The position numbers and the translations under genes were made by a program. 64,000 bases of DNA from Silurus meridionalis (lineage: Eukaryota > Chordata > Actinopteri > Siluriformes > Siluridae), in assembly GCF_014805685.1 (NCBI RefSeq), contig NC_060892.1:24731560-24795559 (forward strand), given 5' to 3'. The notes under the pieces were generated by a model. It searched no databases. It was not told the DNA's origin and saw only the letters and a list, made by a program, of their open reading frames with translations. This document shows positions 20,980-31,764 of this stretch, in pieces. Numbering within the stretch: position 1 is the first letter of the stretch; the number at the start of each line of letters is the position of its first letter.

Positions 20980-21300
20980 TGATCTCACATTTGGCAAACG
21001 GAGAAAATAAAACGCATCGGCCTCATCGCGGTGACACACGGCGGCGCCGATCAAACGTCAGAGCACACTCCCGAGTCCGGTGTCATCTGTTTGGCTTTTG
21101 ATGCTGATAATGGAGACTACAATTTCGATGTAAATGGGTTCGCAACAGCAGGCTCACTATTACCCACGGCAAATATTATAGCATCAATACCAATTTGCCA
21201 CGAGGCCTAACTGATTCTGGCAGGAGTTTAAAGACATTCGCTCTGACTGCGAGGCGAAATTTACTCGAACGCCGTCAATGCATCAAGTAGTCATGACCCC
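20980..21300. other. Candidate conserved non-coding block
   Basis: GC-balanced, CpG-containing, repeat-free sequence, including GGTGTCATCTGTTTGGCTTT and ATGGAGACTACAATTTCGAT. It has no extended reading frame. It contrasts with the AT-rich surroundings. Confidence 0.3.
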
Positions 21301-21738
21301 GAGAGAATAGATATGTACATTTTTTTTTTCCCCCCCGTGCTCTCGATTTCATTTGCATACAAGTGGGGATGTTTCCATTTTGATCTCATGGACTGTGTTT
21401 AAGGTTCTGCACCAGTGAGTTTGTGAGTTGATATTCCAGGCCCCTCTGACACATCGAGGTTGTTATGTCTGAAAGATGCATTTCCTTGTAGTGCGAACAT
21501 AAACATAAACGCAGTTATTAGTGTATTATTCCTGGTTGTTTTTTTTTTTTTTAGTTCATGTGATGTCTAGACGTGGCAGGTGGAGGGGAGGGTTGTCTAA
21601 ACAGTTACATGAGGCATTGTATAAGGATAAGGATCTGTGCATGGTCAAAGCAATGCAGGAATTCGAACCTGATTTAACAAAGACACAAAGGCTGGCAGGC
21701 TCAGAATCAAAATGGTCAGGCAACGAGCAAATGGAGTG
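21301..21738. other. Unassigned sequence
   Basis: Poly-T runs at 21320 and 21540. No recognised family. Confidence 0.3.
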
Positions 21739-21925
21739 GAGGTGAAGTTAAGTGGTTAAGGCTCTGGGTTACTTATTGGTAAGTCGGTGGTTCAAGCCCC
21801 GGTATTTTCAAGGTGCCACTCTTGGGTCCTTGAGTAAGGCCCTTACCCTCTGTGCTCAAGGGGCACTGTAACATGGCTGACCTTACAGGTCCTTTTCATA
21901 GGGACATACAGTACATGTAAGCTTG
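21739..21925 (+). mobile_element. tRNA-derived SINE (Merman-type)
   Basis: The head GAAGTTAAGTGGTTAAGG and B-box region GTGGTTCAAGCCCCGG lead to CAAGGTGCCACTCTTGGG and TTGAGTAAGGCCCTTACC. GGGGCACTGTAACATGGCTG follows, then a truncated tail. Confidence 0.8.
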
Positions 21926-21954
21926 AAAATCCCAGTCCATATTAAGTTCTTATT

Positions 21955-22125
21955 TGCACTTCTAATAAACTCCACTCTTCTGGGAAGATCTTCCAATAGA
22001 TTAAGAGTGCTTGTAGAGATTTGGAGACATTCAGCTACTAGGAAGTTGGTAGACCCATGTACACTATATCTTACTGGAGCAGGCTTGGAAGAGGTTTGGG
22101 TCTTTTAGTTCAGGTGAATGAAAAA
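21955..22125 (-). mobile_element. Tc1-like transposon fragment
   Basis: CTCCACTCTTCTGGGAAGATC, GTAGAGATTTGGAGACATTC and a later TTGGGTCTTTTAGTTCAGGT show the family order with a large internal deletion. Confidence 0.65.
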
Positions 22126-22369
22126 ACGTCCTATATATTTGTGCGTCTTTAAATATAGGAACATGTGTTACTGGTCAGAGTGACTGTGTGCATTTAAGTG
22201 TGTGTTGAAGGTTTTTTCAGAGCGGCCATGTTTGAAAGGGAAATAGAGTTTGAACCATGCAGTGAGTGACCTGAGAAACTTTTAGGTCCAGTTTGAGTCG
22301 AAACTCTAGTGCGAGTACACGGTGATATGTTCAGTGCTTTTTATTCATTCATTTATTTATTGAGTCATT

Positions 22370-23045
22370 GTAAGCTGAGTGGCCATGAATCCAGAGTCAA
22401 ACGTTGGTGCAAACATGGAGGATTCACCCTGGATGGGACACCAGTCCATTGCATGGTACAATACACACATACACACTAGTGGAAATTTAGCATAGCCAGT
22501 GTATGTGTTGGGTGGCAAGGGTCTGGTGGCTTACTTGCAGATTTGTTACAGGGTCAGGTTGCTAGCCCAAAGCACACCATCCTCCTTTTACAGCCAGGCT
22601 TGGGATCATCCATGGCACTTTATCCCCATTCCCACAAATAAGCAGCCATGGGAGTTAAGGGCCTGGCTCAAGAATGGCAGCCTGGTATTGCCAGGACTCT
22701 AATTTAAAACCCCCGGATCCAAAGTCCAATGCCTTAACCACTAGGCTACTACCTCCCCGTATCCACTGTATACCAAAGCATAATCGAAAGCAAAGCAATG
22801 CAAACAAATTAAGAACAAAGCTCAGGATCAGACCCTGGACATCAATCATTTCCTGTCTGTATTCTCAACATACATCTGTCTATTTTCTAGACAGATGGTA
22901 TGCCCAGTCAAACAATACCTACATTTTGAAAAATCACCCAAGGACTGAGGTCAGAAACCTCCAAAGCATTAATAGAACACGCAAACTCCACACGCACTCA
23001 CCAGGTGGAGATGGAATGTAAACCCCTCCCCAACCCCGAAGGTAT
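22370..23045. mobile_element. L2-type repeat split by a SINE
   Basis: The left part has GTGGCCATGAATCCAGAGTC and CACCCTGGATGGGACACCAG followed by CACACATACACAC. The right part from about 22918 has AGAACACGCAAACTCCACAC and GATGGAATGTAAACCCC. Together these are the two ends of a common teleost repeat containing 'ACACCCTGGATGGGACGCCAGTC'. The interruption at about 22500-22915 holds a SINE and some unassigned DNA. Confidence 0.6.
22505..22757 (-). mobile_element. tRNA-derived SINE nested in the L2-type repeat
   Basis: The minus strand starts GAGGTAGTAGCCTAGTGG and continues TTAAGGCATTGGACTTTGG and CTTGAGCCAGGCCCTTAACT. The tail part AGCAACCTGACCCTGTAAC differs from the other copies, so this may be a distinct subfamily or a composite. 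Confidence 0.7.
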
Positions 23046-24009
23046 GGTCTCACACCTGTTCTTAAGTTATGTATCCACAGCGAAGGGTCTTCAACAATTT
23101 ATTTTTCTTCACTGGTCCCAGGTTGCAGTCCAAAACTAGTTCAGAACATCTGGAAAGCGCACCGATAATAAAAGCAGGGCCCGAGTCGTATAGTGTGAAA
23201 GCTGCATAATGCAGTGAGGAAGGTATAACAGCCTCACATTAAAAGAAGTGCAATCTCTCCCTCCGTCTGTCTACAGATCTCCGTTTCTCCCCACAGCTAT
23301 TGGGAACGGCAGAAACCGAATCACTAAAGGATTATTTTAAACGTTGGCTTGATGCCGACTTCAGAACTCACGTCTAGGTTACATAAATGGACACTGGAAA
23401 ATATGATCGTTTATAAAGTGTAATGAAGGATGTATTTAAATAAACTATGCTTCTACTAATAATCAGGATACCATTACAAAAAATGCCCTGCTTGCCAAAC
23501 ATTGCCTTGCCTTCCTGGGGAATTTTCCCAGAATTTTTTTTTTGTGTCCAGACACACTTCATATAGCTCTTCATGAGATATTTGTAGAGGATGGAGTCAG
23601 CTCAGCGGGAAATGAAGTGCTCTGCACGCTTTCCGACTTTAACCCAGTCAAGCTGGAGCGAGTCGCAGCAAAAGTTGCTCAGCTCCCACAAAATGGCCCT
23701 GTTGAGCATTTATGATGAATGGAGGAGGAAACAAAAAAATCTATTCTGTTATGTTGCAATGCTAGTTTGGGATTACTGCAGCGATGATTAATAACTTGCG
23801 GCAATACTTGGCGTATGCGCAGGCTTCTGTTCTGTACCGATGCAATCGTTGCTGCAGACACGCCACGGATTCTACCATTTCCTTTTTTTTTTTTTATTTA
23901 CAAACTGTATTATCCACCGATGATATAGTTGAAATTACAGTTTCTTTATAGTAAGTCCCCATTTGCTGGAAACTTCCAGATTTTGGAATGGGCATGTGAC
24001 CATTTGAGG
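23046..24009. other. Unassigned sequence
   Basis: No tandem repeat apart from a poly-T run near 23885. Reading frames of about 60 codons only. Confidence 0.35.
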
Positions 24010-24160
24010 AAAGTGAAAGCTTAGTGGTTGAGGCATTTGACTCTTGATTGGTTCAAATCCCAGCACCACTAAACTCCTACTGATGGGCCCTTAAACAAGG
24101 TCCTTAACTCAGTTGTACGTCACTGTAAATAAGGGCTTCAAATACTATAAAATAAATTCA
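24010..24160 (+). mobile_element. tRNA-derived SINE (Mermaid-type)
   Basis: AGTGAAAGCTTAGTGGTTGAG, then GGTTCAAATCCCAGCACCAC, ACTGATGGGCCCTTAAAC and GTACGTCACTGTAAATAAGG. A few bases are missing in the tRNA-like head. A Tc1-like copy follows immediately. Confidence 0.75.
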
Positions 24161-24164
24161 GAAT

Positions 24165-24425
24165 TTCAATGCATCCAAAGATGTTCAATAGGGTTAAAGT
24201 TAGAGCTCTATAGTAGGCCAAGGAAGATCTTCCACATCTTCCAACCCATGTACATCACATCTTCATGGAGCTGGATTTGGGCACGGGGCATTGTCACGTT
24301 AGAACAGGTTTTGATCTCCTAGTTCAAGGGAAGGGACAATTCTTTTGCTTTTGCAGAACTACAAAGAACTACATATGGCTGGAAAAGTCAGTTGTCCCAA
24401 TCCATTTGTCCATACTATATATCAT
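24165..24425 (-). mobile_element. Tc1-like transposon fragment
   Basis: Contains TTCAATAGGGTTAAAGTTAG, GAAGATCTTCCACATCTTCC, CATCTTCATGGAGCTGGA, GGCATTGTCACGTTAGAAC and AACTACATATGGCTGGAAAA. It ends near CAATCCATTTGTCCATA, the element terminus. Confidence 0.75.
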
Positions 24426-24802
24426 GAAAATTAGCAATCAGGATGAATGAACTTCTGGGTGGCATGGACATCCCTGCCTTTGCTGATGGTGTTGGTATCA
24501 AGTATTTATGACTAAAATATTGAAATTTACAGTGACTAATTTTTCTAGCTTTTTTTTCGCCTTTGTTATGTACACACTTTATTTTGAATCCCCTTTTGTC
24601 AAGATGGGTAGGGACAACGTTTTTGCAGCACACACTCGAGTTCTACAGGGTACAGTACTCTCTGGAGCACTTCCCGAGCGGTGCACAGTCTCAAGTGCTT
24701 TAAGAGTGGCGTGCTCTCTCGAGTGCTTCGTTGGTTCTCGCAATCTGCTTTGCTGGTGCTGATGAGACCTGGGTTTGTCATTCTTACCCTTTGAAACTTT
24801 GA
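24426..24802. other. Unassigned sequence
   Basis: Unique. Contains GAGTGCTT-type near-repeats at 24665-24735 (GAGCACTTCCCGAGCG, CAAGTGCTTTAAGAG, GAGTGCTTCG) that may be a short diverged direct repeat. Confidence 0.3.
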
Positions 24803-25015
24803 ATGTCTGTCTGTCTATCTAGACAGGCTGTCTGTCTAGACAGGCTGTCTGTCTGTCTGTCTGCCTAGACAGGCTGTCTGTCTGTCTCTCTGTCTGTTTA
24901 GACAGGCTGTCTGCCTAGACAGGCTGTCTGTCTGTCTGTCTGCCTAGACAGGCTGTTTGCCTAGACATGCTATCTGTCTGTCTGTCTGCCTGTCTGTCTG
25001 TCTGTCTGTCTGTCT
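24803..25015. repeat. TCTG repeat with embedded near-palindromes
   Basis: TCTG units are interrupted about seven times by TAGACAGGCTGTCTG. The core AGACAGGCTGTCT is palindromic except for its middle base. The tract touches the transposon relic that starts at 25.02 kb. Confidence 0.9.
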
Positions 25016-25375
25016 GGCTCAGACAGCAAATCATCAATTTACTTAAGTGCCTTCTGAAAAATGAAACCAGACTGTCTTTTCCTGTTGTGTCCCCAGGAAG
25101 ATGCAGCTCTACCTCTGCCATGTTAATCTACAGTATATATATTTTCAGCGGTGCTGAATGAACGTGCTCGAGAAACAGTTTAGCGAGGAGAAATCAATCG
25201 ACATCAATAATTTGTGACCAAGCTTTTTTTTTGTCACTTTCTAAATGATAAAGTAGCGCTCCTTATAATTATATATAAACGAATCTATTTTTACCAACGG
25301 AAATATGTATTTTTATAAATATAATATATATTTTTTTATGCTGATGCAGCGATGTAAATCTTACCATCCTTCAGT
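25016..25375. mobile_element. hAT-like element fragment (family B)
   Basis: AGACAGCAAATCATCAATTT, CTTTTCCTGTTGTGTCCCCAG and AGCTCTACCTCTGCCATGTT are shared with the copy at 33.2 kb. The end GATGTAAATCTTACCATCC is shared with the copy at 60.9 kb. The left half of the element is replaced by the TCTG repeat. Confidence 0.65.
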
Positions 25376-26499
25376 CTTTGTTTTTTTTTTTCCCATTTTT
25401 GAAATTTATGGCTTTTTCTATGCTTTTTAAATTTTTTTTATAATGTGTATAATTGCACTTGCCATTACATTTTTCTTCACTTGCATCCTCTACCTCACAT
25501 TCATTACATGACACTTTGCTCCATCACACAGCTGAAAGACAGAACTTTTTTTTCCCAGCATCCTGCGGGTCAGTCCTGTTGCGTTTCCTGTTTATGGGAG
25601 ATCTAAATGCCAACTGTTATTATGTTTGCATTACCTTTCTCTCCTGACATTTTAGCTATAAAATCCACCCTTTAAAAAAAAAAAAAAAAGTTTGTACTTT
25701 TTAAATCTGTCAAAGCATTTTTTTTCCATTGCGATGCACTTAGTGATTGATACAGTATATCCTGCTAAAACGTGAAAAGAAACGCTTGTCCTCGTGTTTG
25801 ATATATAGTTCGGATTTCAATTATGCGTGCCTTTTGCATAACAGGCATTTCGCTGTCATTGACTGAACTTGATCCTTTTTATTTTTTGATTGGTGTGCTT
25901 CTGAAGCTCCCTGTCGTGAAGCAACCAACAGAGATCTAATTCTTGTGCATTTCATTTCCACTTATGTAATAACACTGGATGTTGTAGTTATGTGGGTAAA
26001 TTTGCGAAATTGTTCTAAAACAAATATTCGTTTTTTTTTTTTTTATGTAGTTTTCTATTATGTAATCATTTAATTGTTTTGTGATTTCATGTGCGATTCT
26101 GTAGGGCATGTGGTACAAAAAAAATCTTGTAATTACTAAGTAATAATTGCTGCCTCCCTGTAAAAATACTTTTAAATGGAATTAAACTTTTTTTAAATGC
26201 CATTTTAGGCCTCATTTGCAGTCACGTCACGTTAAAAAAAAAAAAGAACGAGTTGCTGGTGTCCTCCGTTTGACATTACCTTTTAATATTAGACATCAAT
26301 CTTCTCTGACAGACAAGGTTACCAAAAGTACACACTTCCTCACACAGTTTCAATACATTAAAGCAGGATATTACGTCCGAGCGGAAAGCAAATAGACTTT
26401 ACCGAGACCGGGTGCATCAAAAAAACGAGTCCTTGTCTTTTAACTTTCGATTCTCTAGCAGGATTTTGGATGTGGTATTCAAATAAGTTGTATAGATGT
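25376..26499. other. Unassigned AT-rich sequence
   Basis: Several homopolymer runs (25383, 25675, 26030, 26235). No coding or transposon signature. Confidence 0.35.
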
Positions 26500-27125
26500 G
26501 ATGTTTGGTGTGGTGCTTGACGGTGAGATTCCCGATATGGCCAAAAGTTTTGTGCTTTCCGAACATCCCATTCAACGTTTAGTCCCCATTTGTTAATAAC
26601 CTCCATTGTTCTGGGAAGATGTTCTAGTAGATCTTGGAGATTTCTGCTTATTTATCCCTAAGGATATTTGCAAAGTCGGGTAATGATGTAGGTCAGTTTA
26701 AGAGGCCTGGGTTCCAGTGTTCCAGCTCATCTCAATAGGGTTTTTCCACTTCTTCCAACCCATTTAAAGCACATCTTGGTGCAAAAAGTATTGTCCTGCT
26801 CGGGAAATGTCATGTATCCGTAGACATCCCGTACTTTTATTGTATTTGGTGGAGACTCTTATTAAGAGCCCTTTACATTTTACTCATTCATACAATTGAG
26901 CAGCTATTGGGATTAGGAGGCTCAGGAGTGGCAGCTTGGTGAGGGTGGGATTTGAACTCAGGACCTTCAACACCTTAACCACTAAGCTAACACCTCCCAA
27001 TCCCAAAACATTTAAAAGTCGGGTGTCCCAAAACCTTTCTCATGGATATATATATATCTTTATAGAAGCCACTGTCATAATTGCATATGGCTAGAACAGT
27101 CAAATATCCCAATCCTTGTATCCAC
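26500..27125 (-). mobile_element. Tc1-like copy with SINE inside
   Basis: It starts GATATGGCCAAAAGTTTTGTG and continues CATCCCATTCAACGTTTAG, CTCCATTGTTCTGGGAAGATG and GAGGCCTGGGTTCCAG. The minus strand reads NKWGLNVEWDVRKAQ, a typical C-terminal translation of this family. After the SINE it resumes with AAAGTCGGGTGTCCC and CATATGGCTAGAACAGTC. Confidence 0.75.
26848..26998 (-). mobile_element. tRNA-derived SINE nested in a Tc1-like copy
   Basis: The minus strand reads GGGAGGTGTTAGCTTAGTGG, TTAAGGTGTTGAAGG, CAAATCCCACCCTCACC and CCAAGCTGCCACTCC. It ends with a shortened tail at TAAATGTAAAGGGC. It post-dates the Tc1 copy. Confidence 0.8.
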
Positions 27126-27689
27126 AGATTTTCTTGCAAATCCTAGCATCATTTGAACATAATATATATGCTCCGTGGAAGTGTGTGATGCCATCTGACT
27201 CTCATAAAGTTCTTCCCACTTTTAGAAACGTCTTTCTCGGTCACCCCTACCCCTCTTTCGTTACGTATGTAGGTTCTTTCATCCTCTTTCCTCTCCCGAA
27301 CGTCGAAGTCTCCTGATGAAAAAGCCGGTGTCAAATAGAGTGTTGTTCTACCAATGTAAGTTGGCCAGCTTTTCAAAAGGCCAGCTTAACGAGAGCTCGG
27401 GGGAGAGGGGCTGCTGGAAAGTGGCTGTCACCGGCTCGTTCTGTATTGCACTCGGCGATACACTTGAAAAGAGCGAGCGAAAGAACGAGAGAGAGAGAGA
27501 AAGCAAATAAGAAGACTGTAAGAAAAGCCTGAAATAGGAAAAGCCTGATATAATGATGCGATATTCACTTCAATTCAATGTATACATGTATTACTTTTGT
27601 GCAGTTGTACATACATTATGCATATCAGATATTGTAAATATTCATATCCCATATTCTCTGCACATATTGAGCCAAAAAGCCTTTCTATG
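27126..27689. other. Unassigned sequence with a GA-rich patch
   Basis: A purine-rich patch lies at about 27470-27510. No coding frame is supported. Confidence 0.3.
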
Positions 27690-27960
27690 AGAAAGAACTT
27701 CATTTATCTACGTTTCCACACGATCACTTTTAAAATAGTCGCCTTGCACGGCAATACGGCCCTCCCTCCGTTCCTGCCACTTAGGGAATTTTCCCCGGAA
27801 GTCTTCATTTCGAAGTGCGTCAAGAACCTTCTACGATTCGCGCTAAACCCCCCGCATCTATCTACACTATATTTCCAGGTATCGGGTCACCTGGCCTTTT
27901 CTGCTATATGTAGTTCGAAACTAATACCACAAAGCTTTACAGGGCGCCTTTAAATGCTCT
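27690..27960 (-). mobile_element. Mariner transposase 3' remnant
   Basis: GTCGCCTTGCACGGCAATAC and CCCTCCGTTCCTGCCAC, then GGAAGTCTTCATTTCGAAG, match the C-terminal part of the copy at 3.3 kb. The rest, from about 27860, is weakly similar. Confidence 0.65.
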
Positions 27961-27984
27961 ATAATAAAATTTTGCAGTGCACAA

Positions 27985-28315
27985 ATTGAGCTCCTTGAAG
28001 ATCTGGTTTGCATGCTTTGGAGAGGAAGATCTTGCTGCTATTGATCTCATCCCTACCGAACACCTTCGGGATGAATTGAAACGCTGACTGCACCCCAGGT
28101 CTCCTCACCTACATCAGTACCTGCCTTTCATAACAACATTGGGGTTGATGAACACAAATATCAAAAATAAGCACACCCCAAAAATGTAGTGAAACCTTTT
28201 TCCAGATGTGTGGAGAGAATTACAAGAGCAAATGGGGACTAAATGAGGAATGCAACGCTCAAAAATCACATACCAGACTTAAGACCAGGTGACCCAATAC
28301 TTTTGTAATATATTC
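27985..28315 (+). mobile_element. Tc1-like transposon fragment
   Basis: GAAGATCTGGTTTGCATGC, CGAACACCTTCGGGATGAAT and GACTGCACCCCAGGTCTCCT encode the NTFGMN...ADCTPGLLT string of this family. It ends CCAATACTTTTGTAATATAT, the terminal repeat. Confidence 0.75.
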
Positions 28316-28513
28316 TGTCCGTCACTTTTTATTTCTACCGATCAGCCTCAAAAAGAGAACCCGGGTGACACAGAGTGACCATTCGTTATTATAGTTCCAT
28401 CACTTTTGAGGTTCTCATCTGTTCACTGATGGACACCTATCATCCTAAACCACTGTAGCAAACCGTTTTTTTTTTCAGTACAATCCAAAGTCGTCGTCAT
28501 GGTTGTTTCCAGC

Positions 28514-29567
28514 AGAGGAGGACAGTAACGAAATACTCAGTTTCTGTGCTCAAGTTGATTTTTCTGGTGATACTTTACTCCGCCATTTGTTTTTACTTTC
28601 ACTCAGTAAATTTTGAATGCAAAAAATCTGTACTTTCTACTTCGTACAATTTCAAACCGGACTCGTTACTTTGGTCGACGGTGTCAATATTTTTTCTTCT
28701 TACCGAGCACCGTTTTCAGCCCATCAACCGATTTCCTGTCTTTGCACGTTTTTTCCACTGGTGTATTATTTCCTGGCTCTCACACACCACGGACATAGGC
28801 TAGTTTATACAGAGCTAAAAATGAGCAAGACAGAAGGTAACAAGAAGTGTAAGGCTAATGTGGACAAGACAGAAGGAGTCAGCGATTGTGAACGTTCCTG
28901 ATCAATTGTCTACATTGAAACTAACTTTACACAGGCTTTAACGAAAGACAGTGTCTGTTACACGGCTTGTATCTAAACAGTAGACTACCAAGAAACTCAT
29001 TGTTCACTGTCTTCGACCTTCATTTCACAACAATTTCTCTCTAGAGTTTTTCTTTTGGCATCGTCGTGCGTTTAAAAATCACCATCGTTAAAGCTTTTCT
29101 CCCGATGCCGTGCAGCTCAGAACACAGGCGAAGTGTGTTTTTTCATGCCCGGTTGTTTTCAGCGTGACGAATGATTCGTATTTCCTGTAGACAGTCCGAG
29201 TGAGCGGCAGGTCAAACGTCAGAGGAACATCATCCATATTTATGATGTGGAGCGGCCCGATTCAGTGGGAGCGCATCTGATTTAATATAAAGAGTTTCAT
29301 TGGTTCACCTGAACCCGTTCAGCAATTTCATTGGTCTAATGTTATGGGGCTCAGTTTTTTGGCTTGAAGTTTGTGAAACCGGGAAAAACCCAGGAAAAAT
29401 CCATAAATTAGCTGCTTCATTGTTTAAGCCGTGGGTTTCAAAGCGTTGGAAAAAAGTAGCTGCTTATAGTCCAGAAAATACGGTAGTCAGAACTTCAAAT
29501 TAAAACTTAAGTGTCTGTACTTCTACTACTACTAAAGTGAAGGATGTGTGTACTTTTCCACGTCTGG
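28514..29567. mobile_element. Fish MITE interrupted by a pogo-type element
   Basis: The left end AGAGGAGGACAGTAACGAAA and right end TACTTTTCCACGTCTGG are inverted relatives of the 13.76-kb MITE ends. Internal parts include TTTACTTTCACTCAG and, near the right end, CTTAAGTGTCTGTACTTC. The outer sequence is about 475 bp once the inner element is removed. Confidence 0.6.
28907..29485 (-). mobile_element. pogo-type element, copy B
   Basis: The minus strand starts at the end TACCGTATTTTCTGGACTAT and contains the same blocks as the copy at 54.1 kb, such as TTTGACCTGCCGCTCACTCG and AAAACAACCGGGCATG. The encoded protein resembles the DDE endonuclease of pogo/Tigger elements around the first catalytic aspartate (NMDDVPLTFDLPLT). 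It stops at the same place as copy A, near TAGTTTCAATGTAGAC, so both descend from one deleted source. Confidence 0.75.
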
Positions 29568-29569
29568 TT

Positions 29570-29944
29570 TCCAGTTAAACTTTATTGAGATGTAGAGATC
29601 AAGAAGGTCCACAGTGTAGAACAAGGACTGAATTGGGTGATGTTCTAGATGTTGCTGTCCGATTCATTTTGAAGTTAGATGTTTAGTAGTTACGTGCGCT
29701 CGGGTACAGATTTTGTCCAAACGCCAACCTTTTACACTGCATTAAGAAGGAAGATGGAATTTTAATACGGAGCCTGTGCGGGTCGATCTACTGTACGGTG
29801 GGTTTTTGAGTGAGCAATAATTCTTGAATCACAGTCTATTGTTAATTCGGGCTCTACGTTTTTTTTTTTTGCCCTTTTTTGTTCTTTTCCATCACCATTA
29901 TGTATTCACTTCACTGTTATTATAGTTATTTCCTTTTCAGGCAC
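29570..29944. other. Unassigned sequence
   Basis: Unique, with a T run at 29862. No feature supported. Confidence 0.3.
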
Positions 29945-30657
29945 TTGGTGAGAGAGAAAGATGCATTTAGTTGGTGAGAGGGAAGCAGCAAGATAAAAAA
30001 AGAAAGAGATAGAAAAAATTAGTGAGAGAGAGTTGTAATTGGATGGTAAGAGGGGAGTGATTAAAAGGAATAAAAAGGAGGGAGAGTGAAAAAAAAAGAG
30101 AGAGAGAGAGTAATAGAGCTGTGTTGGGTGGAAGCAGGGAAGAGTCGGAAGGAAAAAGATAAACGCAAGAGATGTGTTTTGGTTGGTGAGAATGAAGCAG
30201 GGAAGAGTCGGAAGGAAAAATGAATGCGAGAGAGAAAGAGAGAGATGTATTCTGGTGGTGAGGGAGCAGGGAAAAGGAAAGAAGAAAAACTAAAGAGAGA
30301 GAGACCACACAAGAAAACAGTATTGGGGAAGCAGGGAAGAGTCGAATAAAGAAAGAAAACAGAGAGGAGAAAAAGGTGTGTGAGAGAGAGAGAGAGAGGG
30401 ATGAATTAAGGTGGTGAAAATGAAGCTGGGAAGTGTCAAGAAGAAAAAATAGAAAGTGTGTTGTAATTGGGTGGGAAAATAAGGAAAGGAAAGACTGAAG
30501 TGTGTGTGAGAGAGAGAGAGAGAGAGAGAGTGTGTGTTGTACTGGGGAAAGCAAAGAAGAGTCAAAAGGAAAAGATAACGATAAAAGAGAGTGAGAGTGC
30601 AAAGGAGGTGTGTTTGGGTGGTGAGAAAGAAAGAGAGAGGGAGAGAGCGCTGTATTA

Positions 30658-30697
<40 letters not shown>

Positions 30698-31045
30698 GTC
30701 GGTGGTGAGAGGAAGAAGGGAAAGGACAAGAAAAGTAAAGAGAGCAAAAAGTTGTAATGAGGAAGCAGGAAGAGTCAAGAAAAAGAAAGGAAAAGAGAGG
30801 AGAGAAAATGTGTGAGGGGAAAAGGAAAATGAAAAGAGAGAGGTATTTTATAGTGACGGGAAGTAGGGAAAAATGAAAGACGAATGGAAAACATTTTAAA
30901 GCTCCCAGGAAGCAGGAACGGCAAGGAGAAAAAGAAAAGAAAGAGAGAGAGAGATTTGGGTGGTGAGATGGAAGCAGGGAAAGTAAAGAAGAAAGCAAGG
31001 GTAAAAAGAGCAAAAGAAAAGAAAGAAAGAGAGAATATGGGCAAA
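29945..31045. repeat. Purine-rich minisatellite, 1.1 kb
   Basis: The plus strand is almost entirely A and G, with scattered T. A degenerate unit of about 60-100 bp recurs around a GAAGCAGGGAAGAGTC core at about 30133, 30191 and 30328, with weaker copies near 29984, 30265, 30423, 30765, 30860, 30908 and 30971. Units are linked by GA runs (30500-30528, 30660-30692) and GTGTGTTGTAATTGGGTGG-type spacers. The 348-codon minus-strand open frame is Leu/Ser/Phe-rich repeat translation. Confidence 0.9.
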
Positions 31046-31139
31046 GAGCATGGAGGTTGACAAGGTGCTAGCCAGGACTAGCGCAATCATACATCCTTAA
31101 TAATTCACACTGGCTTTGTATGTGGTGTAAATGTAAAAA

Positions 31140-31147
31140 AAATTTAA

Positions 31148-31194
<47 letters not shown>

Positions 31195-31196
31195 AA
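31140..31196. repeat. AAAT tetranucleotide run
   Basis: About 12 units of AAAT. Confidence 0.95.
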
Positions 31197-31337
31197 AAAC
31201 CACTTTAAAAGCCTTCGACTACTGTAGGGGGGTCAGGTGTGTGTGTGTGTGTGCATAAAAAAACGCTAAATAAACAGCCCTGACCCGCTAAGTCGATTTA
31301 ATCTCAAGTTAACTGTATCTTAACCTTTAAAGCAACA

Positions 31338-31370
31338 GCGTCTGTCTGTCTGTCTGTCTGTCTCTCTTTC
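31338..31370. repeat. GTCT tetranucleotide run
   Basis: About seven units. A GT run also lies at about 31238-31252. Confidence 0.9.
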
Positions 31371-31764
31371 ACTCTGAGGGCTCCGTGAATAGGTGCGCAG
31401 CTGTTAATTGGTGCTCCATTCAGAAAAGTACGAGCGCAGCCAGAGATCAAGAGCGTCTTTATCTCCTCACTAATTCCCGCAATCAAACTTAAAGGAGTTG
31501 CTCGGAGTGAATTAGCAAAAGGGGAAGAGAAGGCGGAAAAGAGGGAGCAAGGAGGCAGGAATTAGCGACTCTTCAGAGACTCACGAGGCTGAGAACGTTA
31601 AAAAAAGACGCCCTTTCACCGCTTCAAGCGTCTTTTTTTTTTTCCGGTAGCGATCTCGTTTGCTAGCCACTGTTTAATCGGCAATTCGGTCGTCTCGAGT
31701 ATTACACGGTGTTGATTTGTTTCACAGTCACGGGAAGCACCGACCTTCATGCCCACGTGTTACC
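31371..31764. other. Unassigned unique sequence
   Basis: GC-balanced, repeat-free, with CpG-containing patches at 31600-31735 (AGCGATCTCGTTTGCTAGCC). Possible regulatory DNA, not testable by eye. Confidence 0.25.

Noticed and set aside
29967..31013. 348-codon minus-strand frame resembling a membrane protein
   Set aside because: Leu/Ser/Phe content is dictated by the purine-only plus strand, and the DNA has minisatellite structure.
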